Shown here piece after piece: positions 10,801-17,700 of a DNA stretch of 28,530 nt (positions are counted from its first letter, which is position 1; each line of letters begins with the position of its first letter). The notes below the pieces were generated by a model, which worked only from the letters and a program-made list of their open reading frames with translations, made no database searches and was not told the DNA's origin. The translations under genes were made by a program, and so were the position numbers. The stretch lies in contig MLAK01001075.1 of assembly GCA_001839685.1 (NCBI GenBank), forward strand, positions 1 through 28,530. Direction: 5' to 3'. The stretch comes from Tritrichomonas foetus. Lineage: Eukaryota; Parabasalia; Tritrichomonadida; Tritrichomonadidae.

Positions 10801-11981
10801 GATTCTTCATATCTTTCAAGAGAATTCAAATGCCAAGCATAATGTAAAGCAGCTAATGAAGTTTGAACAGGACAAGGTGATGGAGAATTTACAAAAATAT
10901 GAAGTACACCTTTCAAAGCAAGGGGTTCTGAAATTTTGCCACTTGAAAAACGATTCCAAATTTTTAATGCATAAACAACATAAAATTGATAATCAACTGA
11001 AATTTCTTCTTTCGAAAGTTGTGAAATTAAATCAGATGCTTCTAACCAATTTTCATTCGATAAAGCAAGAGCAATTTGAATGATTTTATCTTCTGGTAAT
11101 GCTGCATTTAATGTATCGAGTCCATCAAGCGTTCCTGATCGCATGAAACAATAAATTAAACGATGTAAAAGATGAATTGAAATTTCACATTCAGGAACAG
11201 TCCAACTTTGAATGACTGAGCTATATTTATTTAAATAATCATTTTTCGAAAGTGGTGAATTAAAAGAATTAATAATCATATGAACAGATTGTAAAGAAGG
11301 TTGAGTAATTTGTTGATGACTTGCTGGTTCATCTTTTGTTGGTCGAGCTCGGGTGTTTCTTTTTTGTTTAAGGGATGACCCAACTTTATCGATTACAATT
11401 TCATCGGAAACTGCAAAATGAACACGAATTAAATCAATTGATGAAAAAACTAATGAATAAAGATCTGATAAAACAAAACTTTGATTGTTACAAGCAACAA
11501 TGGTTTCAGAGAGACCGTTTACATTTGATTCTTCAAGTTCTTTCATATTCATCATTTCACTTTTGAAAGTTTGAATGAATTGATCAGTGTCTTTTTCGCG
11601 TGAGTCATTTGTGTTTGCAAAAACGCCACAAACTGTCAAAAAAAGCTGGAGACGAAATGGGACAAATCGAGAAGTACAAAACATCAAATTTGATGCAATG
11701 GCTTGGTTAATCGATAAAGCAAATTCTAGAATCTGGTCTGAATAACCTGCAAAAACAATTCGTTCGATAATTGGAATCATCGCAATTACAATGTTGTACA
11801 CGACGAAGTAACTCTTTGGGTCTTCATTTATTTTCGAAATTAAATCACTGACTGAAGCTAATTGTTGGGCAATTCTTTCGTAAGTATCGCTGAACATTAG
11901 CTGAGGATCAAAACTTAAAATGTATTCGATTGTTGAAAAGATTTGTCGGAATTGTGTTCTTTGATTCTCAAGTTCGCTCAT
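4872..11981 (-). CDS. CFAP54: Cilia- and flagella-associated protein 54 (central apparatus)
   Basis: A 2369-residue protein whose N-terminal region matches CFAP54/FAP54, a large scaffold of the C1d projection of the axonemal central pair, needed for normal flagellar beating. The clearest match is about residues 58-130: YFVVYNIVIAMIP, then GYSDQILEFALS, then SRFVPFRLQLFLTVC. A fibronectin-III-like stretch around 600-660 (VSGLKPNTLYSFAFGAYDSN) and the helical region after it also fit. The rest is mainly alpha-solenoid/TPR-like helices. Lineage-specific insertions include a Lys/Ala/Pro-rich linker (about 965-1000), an IQ motif (KIQSVWHKYKNR near 1012), and a Ser/Asn/Lys-rich linker near 1610. 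It is shorter than animal CFAP54 (around 3000 residues). The start MSELENQ is the first ATG; no intron is needed. Base composition is AT-rich with no frame breaks. Confidence 0.85.
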   Translation of the reverse strand: MSELENQRTQFRQIFSTIEYILSFDPQLMFSDTYERIAQQLASVSDLISKINEDPKSYFVVYNIVIAMIPIIERIVFAGYSDQILEFALSINQAIASNLMFCTSRFVPFRLQLFLTVCGVFANTNDSREKDTDQFIQTFKSEMMNMKELEESNVNGLSETIVACNNQSFVLSDLYSLVFSSIDLIRVHFAVSDEIVIDKVGSSLKQKRNTRARPTKDEPASHQQITQPSLQSVHMIINSFNSPLSKNDYLNKYSSVIQSWTVPECEISIHLLHRLIYCFMRSGTLDGLDTLNAALPEDKIIQIALALSNENWLEASDLISQLSKEEISVDYQFYVVYALKIWNRFSSGKISEPLALKGVLHIFVNSPSPCPVQTSLAALHYAWHLNSLERYEESFQAAEAALTTLETYCDYFSIRKTQKPISPSASFPNKPLDQSYLLFEKWLECLHVDLFSIYFKSVLDFGLVNDTKKAKIDYERFIEETKKNQITETGIYGSLDAAQRKKYQTLLNKQFSPPKRTIETEKHLLEQFKNNYAAKAIIYIQIAFYSKKNAAKILEKARESLNEMKKLELPTLNSPLIFSNRTQISLLCPNQLNEAKTIALYGKETVGLTGITTANTALKGTGEKHDKTEPFLVSGLKPNTLYSFAFGAYDSNDELIDNLSTPFSIPTCHPLSIDLIWAYLASAAYSLNDYESFDVALTHLMKQFTEVEVVTEEHSFYQNNNPFHRFNLKSSTVNLPAPILRAFSSALLMAGRLFVSKPLHATSFQNIALTLSQILNNQKLTLSICQEILATIQPLLMNTFHAKWVLHPLLVIVNALRTNKKTVSKELHQEVLARASYAIDSLFNWYYQEKQLAQFILGAVQSLPANQFRTFFLLFAAKNQILESSTGDSTLILSAADSFRSSPDKAYEDIFNKFKADPLFYQAAVYVISAAHNAGLCSQGANWASQCLEYIKSQLHEVEEKVPTKRGNARNQKAAAKPKKGATPAKGNNKNQQADPNKAPEENEAEQHAATKIQSVWHKYKNRTKNIAKYNDANKYRAAICYLLALCLVENDPSTQSIATAVTSVQPTDRNAGNTSRKHSKPGKSKASTNKKVEEETVNPDQFMIVLNAFRHAIVFADRTQQKSIIENSLRVIGVLLSGLSPSNPSLASISPMMTSYVDVVIESAQIKDSWSIKALKYCFMILMYDGKAEIVAHLLDKAAKLSPKIAELQWIIGDREPGPNLVNAIEILNRRDSAENSYFQADLYLQKAQPDVSSLFPEDPVNVGIDTLMKNVATTAMSLQHKQKLSMSISLLTKLAFVLFERNETDLAISKLCEALEGHFRIVKAHEKVHQILDKETKEGFYQKHSWAGCISIAIISTYIAMHSKKNTAMMLTRLAAFSLSAIFSSNPNNPKKAIDFIEFEPSEIINGVDVFTALDPNQPNLEPAPAEHITLALNHLISSLLSYEMYFEMFKPLSFARHFFRFIIRNKRYLARARIMTTIASCEFGLIRNAVNVFNDIITHFGDSRTTSETVLYSLSAKRVSINSAEPPFAQGNYDALRSIISSFAQVTHEYGNILGFQYAISVSRLCMSCADVVDLLGVPPDGSNDTAKDDSMSSRNNKRKKSHNHSKSKSNNNNQNPDQDNNGTPGSSQSSEFYTSILRSAENLLSDCITKESRSSQRSIKAELLINRALVYMKQWRWDLAIKTAEEVIKSLSDASKDLTQLGESQPLLLINGIISTAKSIIYQAAYNINDFATADEFASVYYKSLIMIRKADYEGAVKLLSQVALLKPITAFHREYVCSVAQLVTLLCIDPRLNNNPKISPLDIINNLNSTTLKFYIEELGIHDDKTCYIRNTFLLIRLAHLEALTNAIYSGPKDTLTLLNNALDLMRTSCSYISHGLRFLLNASIERVQMQKFLRENTLAITTWNQEQVSPLKQNYSLDLVDQLVELLNSMILNSPDCAINPASKECINDLVLLAGLSSNEEKRVCLSKSAIVLSSSVHTAQRLIQSMIAQAATTAPLYCPSLLMNDNKDQTMRGLADAYYSHACSLDLPLFDTELLEHRTYLFYKCFEDKLTSFKLNSPKESASTVATSASNTLTSSSAFFSGSTIEPGSVLGIWYPVDSSIMKNCNNSNIPIASGNASLAATATRASSSFTMSTRTSISNSPSPKKKGAIGIRGSLYFFLGIVIAESPENSKKKSGVNMTASGSLDASSDIPIIIAAQGTELSTSCSELMEIGLNLDEAAHLDSAEIDGESPQVPKDAGGDPKKKRGPSKGSKSDSCNIPYLRNQADILRKTAEVQWGTALHKVETILNKSNRIIGAITEMKNRWPTEVKISGIDIASAYSLSHFLNIHFGINEKCNSLSEWLQSFVSQSSPPPAIPEQTEK

Positions 11982-12513
11982 TTGGAATAACGAGTTTTCA
12001 CTAAACGTCCTCTCGCATTCAATTTCTCAGAAAAAAAATTATAATTTCCAAACCACTTTAGATATGCATTATTAGATTCAAAATTGATGTATAAATTTCC
12101 CTATAAAATATTGTCAAGATTGAATGAAATAAATAATCATCTAATTTTATTATCTGTGAATTTTCTTTTGTCAAATGTATTATCACTATATAATTCGAGA
12201 TTAGTTGGTATTTCCAAACCCACACCCAAAAAATGTATGAAAATATATGGTATTAAGGTTCTTTTTAACATTCACTTTTTGATAGCTCTTTGTCGCAATC
12301 AAAAATAACTCATTGAATCATGTAAGAATTCCTTCTCTGATCAATTTAGTAGAACCTTAAATGATTCAATATGTCTGAGTATTGGAAATTGGTAATATTA
12401 TTAACTTCATTGTGTCTTAAAAGGTATATAAAATCGAAGAAATCTCGAATAAAACTAAAATATAGAAAAAGATGTGAAATTTTACAATATTTTCTTACGT
12501 TTAAAACATTTAC
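11982..12513. other. Intergenic, CFAP54 5' side to coiled-coil gene 3' side
   Basis: This 532-bp AT-rich stretch holds the CFAP54 promoter and the 3' flank of the next minus-strand gene. Short open frames exist (plus strand from 12084 and from ATG 12371), but they have biased low-complexity composition, no domain, and the second runs antisense into the coiled-coil gene. CTCGTTATT on the minus strand just before the CFAP54 ATG is the only start-proximal word that looks promoter-like. No RNA gene was recognised. Confidence 0.4.
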
Positions 12514-13419
12514 TTACAATTCAGAAATCATTTTATCAAGTTCTTTCACTTTCTGGTTCGCTTCTTTGATCTTTTGTTGTAATGCGAAACCAGTTCCAAC
12601 CGAATGCTGCATTGATGCCAATTCATTCTTTATATCATCTTTCATTTGAGCAACATCATTTTCCCATTGTTTTTCTGAAGCATCCAACATTGCATGTACT
12701 TCCTTAACATTCTGCTCCATCTGAGCACATTGGGCATTCACATCAGTCTGTAAAGTATTGAAAAAGTTGTTAAATGATGATGTTTGACAATTTGAAAGTG
12801 ACTGTGACAGTGTTGAATTAGTTGTAGCTTTTGCTCTCATAATATCAAGCTGTAACTGTTGTGAAAGACTTGATAGTGAAACACTTAATTCTCTTTTCTG
12901 CTCTTCTATCAATTCTTGAATATCTAATACCATTGCTTCGCAGGCAGATGGAACTGATTCAATTTCTCTTGCCAAATTAGCGAGTGCTCTTTTCTGTGAT
13001 GAAAATGTTTTTGAAGCCTTCTGAAGATCAGTTGTATCTATTTTTAGAGCCTCGTTTAATTCTTGATATTTCTGGCCGGCATTCGTCATTGCAACATTGA
13101 ATCTAGTTTTCCAATCTGCCAGCGTCTTTGAAAAAGGTTGAACAGCTGCTGGCAATTGCGTATTTAAAAAGGCGTCGATTTGCTTTTCGAGATCGTTTGC
13201 ATCTTTTTCGAGTTTCCCACTTTGCCAAATTCCTGCTGCCGCTTTTATTTCATCCAGTTGCTTTTTTGCATTGCTTATTGAGGAGATATCAGCAACGGTT
13301 GACGTACTCGATTCGATTTGTGACGCAGTTTGTTCTAATTGTGAAATTCGTTGTTCTAATTCGGATACGTATGTTGAAACATCGCGGTGGACCGCGTTCA
13401 TTGACGCCTTGAGATTCAT
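12514..13419 (-). CDS. Coiled-coil protein of unknown function
   Basis: A 301-residue hydrophilic, almost entirely helical protein. Heptad-like segments occupy about 13-45 (STYVSELEQRISQLEQTASQI), 50-90, 150-200 (LVDIQELIEEQKRELSVSLS-like stretch) and 225-301, where it ends KVKELDKMISEL. No enzyme motif, membrane span or signal peptide is seen. The composition, rich in Q, S, A, E and K, suggests a structural or cytoskeletal role, but this is only inference. The ATG at 13419 lies 15 bases after a TCAAAA initiator-like motif. The gene is divergent from the DENR-like gene across 189 bp, and a palindromic AACGAT element lies between them. The downstream neighbour on the same strand is CFAP54. Confidence 0.8.
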   Translation of the reverse strand: MNLKASMNAVHRDVSTYVSELEQRISQLEQTASQIESSTSTVADISSISNAKKQLDEIKAAAGIWQSGKLEKDANDLEKQIDAFLNTQLPAAVQPFSKTLADWKTRFNVAMTNAGQKYQELNEALKIDTTDLQKASKTFSSQKRALANLAREIESVPSACEAMVLDIQELIEEQKRELSVSLSSLSQQLQLDIMRAKATTNSTLSQSLSNCQTSSFNNFFNTLQTDVNAQCAQMEQNVKEVHAMLDASEKQWENDVAQMKDDIKNELASMQHSVGTGFALQQKIKEANQKVKELDKMISEL

Positions 13420-13446
13420 TTATATAATATATTTTGAATTAAATTT

Positions 13447-13489
13447 AATCGTTCTAACGATTTTATAATTTGAAGCCAAAATCATCGTT
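13447..13489. promoter_or_regulatory. Palindromic AACGAT (Myb-element-like) promoter cluster
   Basis: AATCGTT (13447-13453) and AACGATT (13456-13462) form a perfect 7-bp inverted repeat around a 2-bp spacer. A third ATCGTT lies at 13484-13489. All sit in the 189-bp gap between two divergent start codons (13419 minus and 13609 plus). AACGAT is the core of Myb recognition elements described in Trichomonas vaginalis promoters. A shared, bidirectional regulatory role is inference. Confidence 0.45.
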
Positions 13490-13582
13490 CTTTTGAGCTG
13501 ATTGTGTCTAAAAAAGTGTTATCGTCATCGACTAAAAATAAACTGAAAAAGTTAGCTAAGTTAAAGTAATAATTGGTCGACC

Positions 13583-13588
13583 TCACTA
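13583..13588 (+). promoter_or_regulatory. Initiator-like TCACTA
   Basis: TCACTA matches the trichomonad initiator TCA-Py-(T/A). Its A (13585) is 24 bases before the DENR-like ATG at 13609, within the usual short 5' leader of these organisms. Confidence 0.45.
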
Positions 13589-13608
13589 AAAAAGTTAATC
13601 AATTGATT

Positions 13609-14454
13609 ATGTCCGACGAAGAAAATCAAACCAATACTGAAGCACCACAAAACGATTTTAGACATCTCACAGTAGATTATTGCCCACGTTGTGGCGTTCC
13701 AACATGTTATTGCCAATTTTTCGGCCATAAGCGCCCACAGCCAAAAGAAGACGGAGAAGGAAATGGTGAAGAGCCACAGGAAGAAGAATTCGAAGAAACC
13801 AAGCCAAAGAAAGGCGGCGCTAAAAAAGGAAATGAAGAGAAGCCAAATATCATCGTAACAGTCAAACAAAGGACAAAGAGGAAGAATACAACAACAATTG
13901 CAAATCTCGAACAATGGGACATTGATACCAAAGAGTTTTCAAAGCTCATCTCTAAAAAGATGGCCATAGGATGCTCATCAAAGAAGAGCCAAACAGGTCT
14001 TCAAATTGTTATCCAAGGTGATGCAGGAGAACAGGTCATTAATTTGCTTTGCAAAGAATTCAAAGTTCCAAAAAAGAATATCTCTGCAGTAAGAAAAGTC
14101 AAAAAGGCTCCGGAACCAAAACAGCCGGCTGCTCAGCCAGTTTTTGATGAACTTCCCGGATCAAGTGATGATGGCGATAATAACGATAATTCTGATGATG
14201 AAGGTGAAAATGGAAATAATGAAGATGACGATGAATTTGAAAATCCAAACAGACCCAGTAAAAAACAAAAGCAAAATCAACAACAAAATCAACAAAATCA
14301 AAATCAGCAACAACAACAGCAAAATGAAAATGACCAACAAAACCATAACCGTGGACGAGGTGGTGGTGGAAATCGTGGCGGACGAGGTGGAGGCCGCGGT
14401 GGAAATCGCGGAGGTAACCGTGGTGGACGCGGACGTGGAAGAGGCCACAAATAA
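13609..14454 (+). CDS. DENR: DENR/Tma22-like translation factor with RGG tail
   Basis: A 281-residue protein. The N-terminus has the DENR zinc-binding-type motif DYCPRCGVPTCYC (Cys25, 28, 33, 35). An acidic/basic linker follows (about 43-80), then an SUI1/eIF1-like domain (about 79-165: NIIVTVKQRTKRKNTTTIANL, later GLQIVIQGDAGEQVINLL). In other eukaryotes DENR pairs with MCT-1/MCTS1 and acts on 40S subunits in ribosome recycling and reinitiation. Animal and yeast proteins end soon after the SUI1 domain. Here about 110 residues follow: an acidic stretch (185-210), a Lys/Gln/Asn-rich stretch with a Q6 run (217-246), and an RGG/GRG-rich tail (248-281) typical of RNA-binding proteins. An in-frame TTG 36 bases upstream is not credible; ATG 13609 is the start, with TCACTA 24 bases before it. 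Confidence 0.9.
   Translation: MSDEENQTNTEAPQNDFRHLTVDYCPRCGVPTCYCQFFGHKRPQPKEDGEGNGEEPQEEEFEETKPKKGGAKKGNEEKPNIIVTVKQRTKRKNTTTIANLEQWDIDTKEFSKLISKKMAIGCSSKKSQTGLQIVIQGDAGEQVINLLCKEFKVPKKNISAVRKVKKAPEPKQPAAQPVFDELPGSSDDGDNNDNSDDEGENGNNEDDDEFENPNRPSKKQKQNQQQNQQNQNQQQQQQNENDQQNHNRGRGGGGNRGGRGGGRGGNRGGNRGGRGRGRGHK
14268..14340 (+). repeat. CAA/CAG-rich low-complexity tract inside the DENR-like gene
   Basis: An imperfect trinucleotide run of CAA, AAT and CAG codons encodes the Gln/Asn-rich segment, including six successive Gln codons. It is likely prone to length variation between strains. Confidence 0.75.
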
Positions 14455-14892
14455 TTTCTTCTTAAAAAATAATATTTCTTCATTGATTCAATAAAAATAA
14501 TAATAATTTCTCTATTCATAAAAAATCTGAATTTTCACTCGATTGTAATTTTCCATGCTTATCTTTTCTATTTAAATCATTTTCCGTTGATTTGATGAAT
14601 TCATTAAAACTAATTGTTTGAATAATAAATTAGAAGTTGTTTGACTAAAAGGAAGAAACTTTTTAAAGCCTGAATATTATGTTAATCTTGTGAAATTGTA
14701 TTGTGTGAAAATCGTGAATAATATATTTGCCTATTTTTCTAGGAGCAAAACATTTATTATTTATAACAATATATTGAAATTCTGAAAATACAAATTAATC
14801 TCATTAACAAAGGAATCAACCCAAGATATAATCCCAATATTTTGTATTTTCGAAATTGAATGCTTAACTGTTCTTTTATCGATTAATTGTAA
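14455..14892. other. Intergenic, DENR-like to LRR gene
   Basis: 438 bp of AT-rich sequence between two plus-strand genes. It includes A/T runs after the DENR stop and a TTATCGATTAATTG word just before the next ATG. No open frame, RNA gene or clear initiator was recognised. Confidence 0.4.
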
Positions 14893-17454
14893 ATGCGGAG
14901 CAGCGCTGGTCCTTCGCCTCGCTCAAGTAGACTTCAGGGAAAACATATCGTTCAGCGCCGCTCTTTTAATTCGAAAAATTTGACAGAATTCCCACCACTT
15001 AATATTTTATCTAAATATACCGAATTATCCTTCAACCACAATCCAATCACTTCATTCAAAACACTTCCCAGGCTTACATTCCTCACGACTCTTACTTTAG
15101 ATTACACGAAAATCGAATCGTTTGATGGAGCCAAATTTTTACCACAATTAATGAACATTTCTATGAAAGAAACTCCAATCGCTGGTAAAAAATACTTCAG
15201 TGAGATGTGCCTCATCGCGTTTGGCAATCAAATAATGAAAGTAAACGGAAAAATAATATCTCAGCGCCAGCACGATTTCGTCAACTTCAATCGTCCAGAA
15301 TTAGCCGAACATATCATAAGCGGATGGATTTTGACCAGCACGGAATCACCAATACGGCTTATGCATGTGAAAACCAGGAAAAGGAAAGCTATTCATATCC
15401 CTAACTACCAAGATGATGTTGAGTTTAATCTTGCTAATTTGCATGAAGTAGAACTCCAGCAGCACTCCTCAGAGTATTTGGGCCCAGGCCAAATAGCCTC
15501 TCAAATGAGTTGCCAAACAACTTTTTCAATTATGAGTGGATTATCATACATCAGTGATGACTTCACTGAATCTGGAAGATACAGCAGATTAGAAGATGAA
15601 TCAAGATTAAACAGTCTCCTTGATGAATTATTAACTCTTTCCCGAAAATGGAACTACATTCCGCCACAGAAGAAGAAGCGAACAAGTGACGATCAATTTT
15701 TCATGAATGCAAACATCTTCGCACAAGTGCCAATTAGTGTTGTTCGTAACAGGCGTCTTCTTCGAGCTCATAATGGTCCCTCCGATGATATCAAGCGAGC
15801 TGTTGCGCGCGAATCTGAAACACCCTTTGCAGATGAACGGAAATCTTATCTTCTGCAAAAAATGGAAGCAATTAATCGTGCGAAAGAAGAACAAGAAAGA
15901 CAAAGAATGGTTGAAGAAATGCTTGCAAGAAAAAGACATGAAGAAGAAGAAGAAGAGGAAGAAGAAGAACTCGAGAATCAAAGAAGAAATCTTAAACGTG
16001 TATCAATGGGACACAACGATTTTGAAGAAAATCAAGAATTAAATAAAGAGCTTCAAAATCATCATGAATCTCTTAAATTGAAGTTACAAAGACGGAGATC
16101 AGCAGGTACACCAACCAGCAAAACACAAAACCTTTCTGAACAAAATCAAGAACCTCAGTCAGCAGAAAATAACACTCTTAATGAACAATCTACACCTAAT
16201 CATCAGGGTGAAGACTTTGACATTAATCAAGAACACCAGAATCAGAGTCAAAATTATGGCAAGGACAAAGTTGAAGGAGATAAAGGAGTAAATGAAGAAA
16301 TTGAAGATATTTATAAGCATAGAAGAATGGCAACGTTGAGTCAATTCATTATGAAACCATCATCAATGAAAACTGAGAAAACCACACCAAACTTTGACCT
16401 TGATCAAATTATGGAAACAACTAATAATGGTATTGAAATGAAAAGAAGGAAATCCTTAGCTCCTGTATTAAGCAATCATGGAAGGTCTTCTTCAAACTTC
16501 AACAGTAATTCGCCATCACGCCCTGAATCACGCGCATCGAATTCATCTTCACCTAAATTATCAAGACATAATTCAAAAGTTATGTTTGGAGAAGATGAAA
16601 TTGACAACAGTGATAAAGTTCTATCACCATCTCGAAGTAAAAGTAATGAATTTAATTTGCGTTTAAAGCGATCAACAACACCGCCAAAACTGCCAATTGT
16701 AAAACGGCCTCTTAGAAAGAGTGACACGAATGACGAAGATGATTTCGAATTGTTTGATGGACTTGCTGGTAATGAAGAGGAAGATGACGAACTTCTTCGT
16801 GTCTTTAAAGAAGAACGAAAAAGAATTCTTCAACAACAAAAAGAATTTGAAGAAAAAATGGCTGAAGAAAAGAAAAATAAAGCTGAAGAAGAAAAAAGAA
16901 GAATTGAAGAGGAAAATAGAAAAATGGAAGAAGAAAGGAAAAAGAAAGCTGAAGAAGAAAAAAGAAGAATTGAAGAGGAAAATAGAAAAATGGCTGAAGA
17001 AAAGAAAAAGAAAGCTGAAGAAGAAAAAAGAAGAATTGAAGAGGAAAATAGAAAATTGGAAGAAGAAAAGAAAAAGAAAGCTGAAGAAGAAAAAAGAAGA
17101 ATTGAAGATGAAGAAAGAAAGAATAAGGAATTAGAAGAGAAGGAGAAATCAGAAAAGGAAAAATTGCTAAAGGGCAATAAAGATTTAGAAATAAAACAAG
17201 CAGAAGCCGAAATTGAAAAAGATTTAAATTTGATAAACGATGATGATATTGATGATTTAGATGAAAATGCATTGAATGAAATCCTCAAAGGATCTGAACT
17301 TGATGATGAAATTAATGATGAAGACACGCTTGAAGCAGATTTGAGGATGGAAGGTTATCAAGAATTTCTCGAAAAATTCCCTGGCAAAGAAGACGATGAC
17401 GTATTGTGTCAAGCCTATGTTGATGAATATGTTAAGAATCATATGAAGAAGTAA
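14893..17454 (+). CDS. Leucine-rich-repeat and coiled-coil protein
   Basis: An 853-residue protein. Residues about 28-100 are an SDS22/LRRC-type leucine-rich repeat block (LTEFPPLNILSKYTELSFNH, then LTTLTLDYTKIESF and LPQLMNISMKETPI), followed by a cap-like VNGKII. The middle is charged, with an uninterrupted Glu run near 350-360, then a Ser/Asn/Gln-rich disordered region (about 390-610). Residues 656-743 are four exact-length 22-residue coiled-coil repeats (core KAEEEKRRIEEENRK). The C-terminus is acidic (DDDIDDLDENALNEIL) and ends in VKNHMKK. This layout is common in centrosomal, axonemal or cytoskeletal LRR proteins, but no family can be named. The start is the first ATG after an in-frame stop region; no membrane span is seen. 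Confidence 0.85.
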   Translation: MRSSAGPSPRSSRLQGKHIVQRRSFNSKNLTEFPPLNILSKYTELSFNHNPITSFKTLPRLTFLTTLTLDYTKIESFDGAKFLPQLMNISMKETPIAGKKYFSEMCLIAFGNQIMKVNGKIISQRQHDFVNFNRPELAEHIISGWILTSTESPIRLMHVKTRKRKAIHIPNYQDDVEFNLANLHEVELQQHSSEYLGPGQIASQMSCQTTFSIMSGLSYISDDFTESGRYSRLEDESRLNSLLDELLTLSRKWNYIPPQKKKRTSDDQFFMNANIFAQVPISVVRNRRLLRAHNGPSDDIKRAVARESETPFADERKSYLLQKMEAINRAKEEQERQRMVEEMLARKRHEEEEEEEEEELENQRRNLKRVSMGHNDFEENQELNKELQNHHESLKLKLQRRRSAGTPTSKTQNLSEQNQEPQSAENNTLNEQSTPNHQGEDFDINQEHQNQSQNYGKDKVEGDKGVNEEIEDIYKHRRMATLSQFIMKPSSMKTEKTTPNFDLDQIMETTNNGIEMKRRKSLAPVLSNHGRSSSNFNSNSPSRPESRASNSSSPKLSRHNSKVMFGEDEIDNSDKVLSPSRSKSNEFNLRLKRSTTPPKLPIVKRPLRKSDTNDEDDFELFDGLAGNEEEDDELLRVFKEERKRILQQQKEFEEKMAEEKKNKAEEEKRRIEEENRKMEEERKKKAEEEKRRIEEENRKMAEEKKKKAEEEKRRIEEENRKLEEEKKKKAEEEKRRIEDEERKNKELEEKEKSEKEKLLKGNKDLEIKQAEAEIEKDLNLINDDDIDDLDENALNEILKGSELDDEINDEDTLEADLRMEGYQEFLEKFPGKEDDDVLCQAYVDEYVKNHMKK
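16858..17121 (+). repeat. Four 66-bp tandem repeats within the LRR/coiled-coil gene
   Basis: Units at 16858, 16924, 16990 and 17056 are each 66 bp (22 codons) with nearly identical DNA, not only protein. Units 1 and 3 begin MAEEK while 2 and 4 begin MEEER/LEEEK, so a 132-bp duplication of a two-unit block is likely. The last unit diverges at its end (IEDEERK). Confidence 0.9.
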
Positions 17455-17666
17455 TCATTCCTTGATTGGAATTTGTGTTCATATAATAAATATTTGAAAA
17501 TATTATTTATCTTATTTCTCAATGAATAAATTAAACAAAGTATCAACGAAATAAACTATCAAAAAATAATAAAACATGAAACATGAGGGGAAAAAATAGT
17601 TGGACATAAATTCATGATAATTTTTAATAAAAATAATTGTTTTTCTTCTATATGAATATGATGAGG

Positions 17667-17685
17667 AAAGTAATATATATATATC
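17667..17685. repeat. Short (TA)n microsatellite
   Basis: A run of alternating T and A lies between the converging 3' ends of the LRR gene and the coiled-coil gene. It is a simple repeat with no other signal. Confidence 0.6.
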
Positions 17686-17700
17686 ACTTTTCTATTTTAA

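Noticed and set aside
12371..12649. Plus-strand open frame starting MSEYWKL
   Set aside because: It runs antisense into the coiled-coil gene, with no domain and composition typical of AT-rich chance frames.
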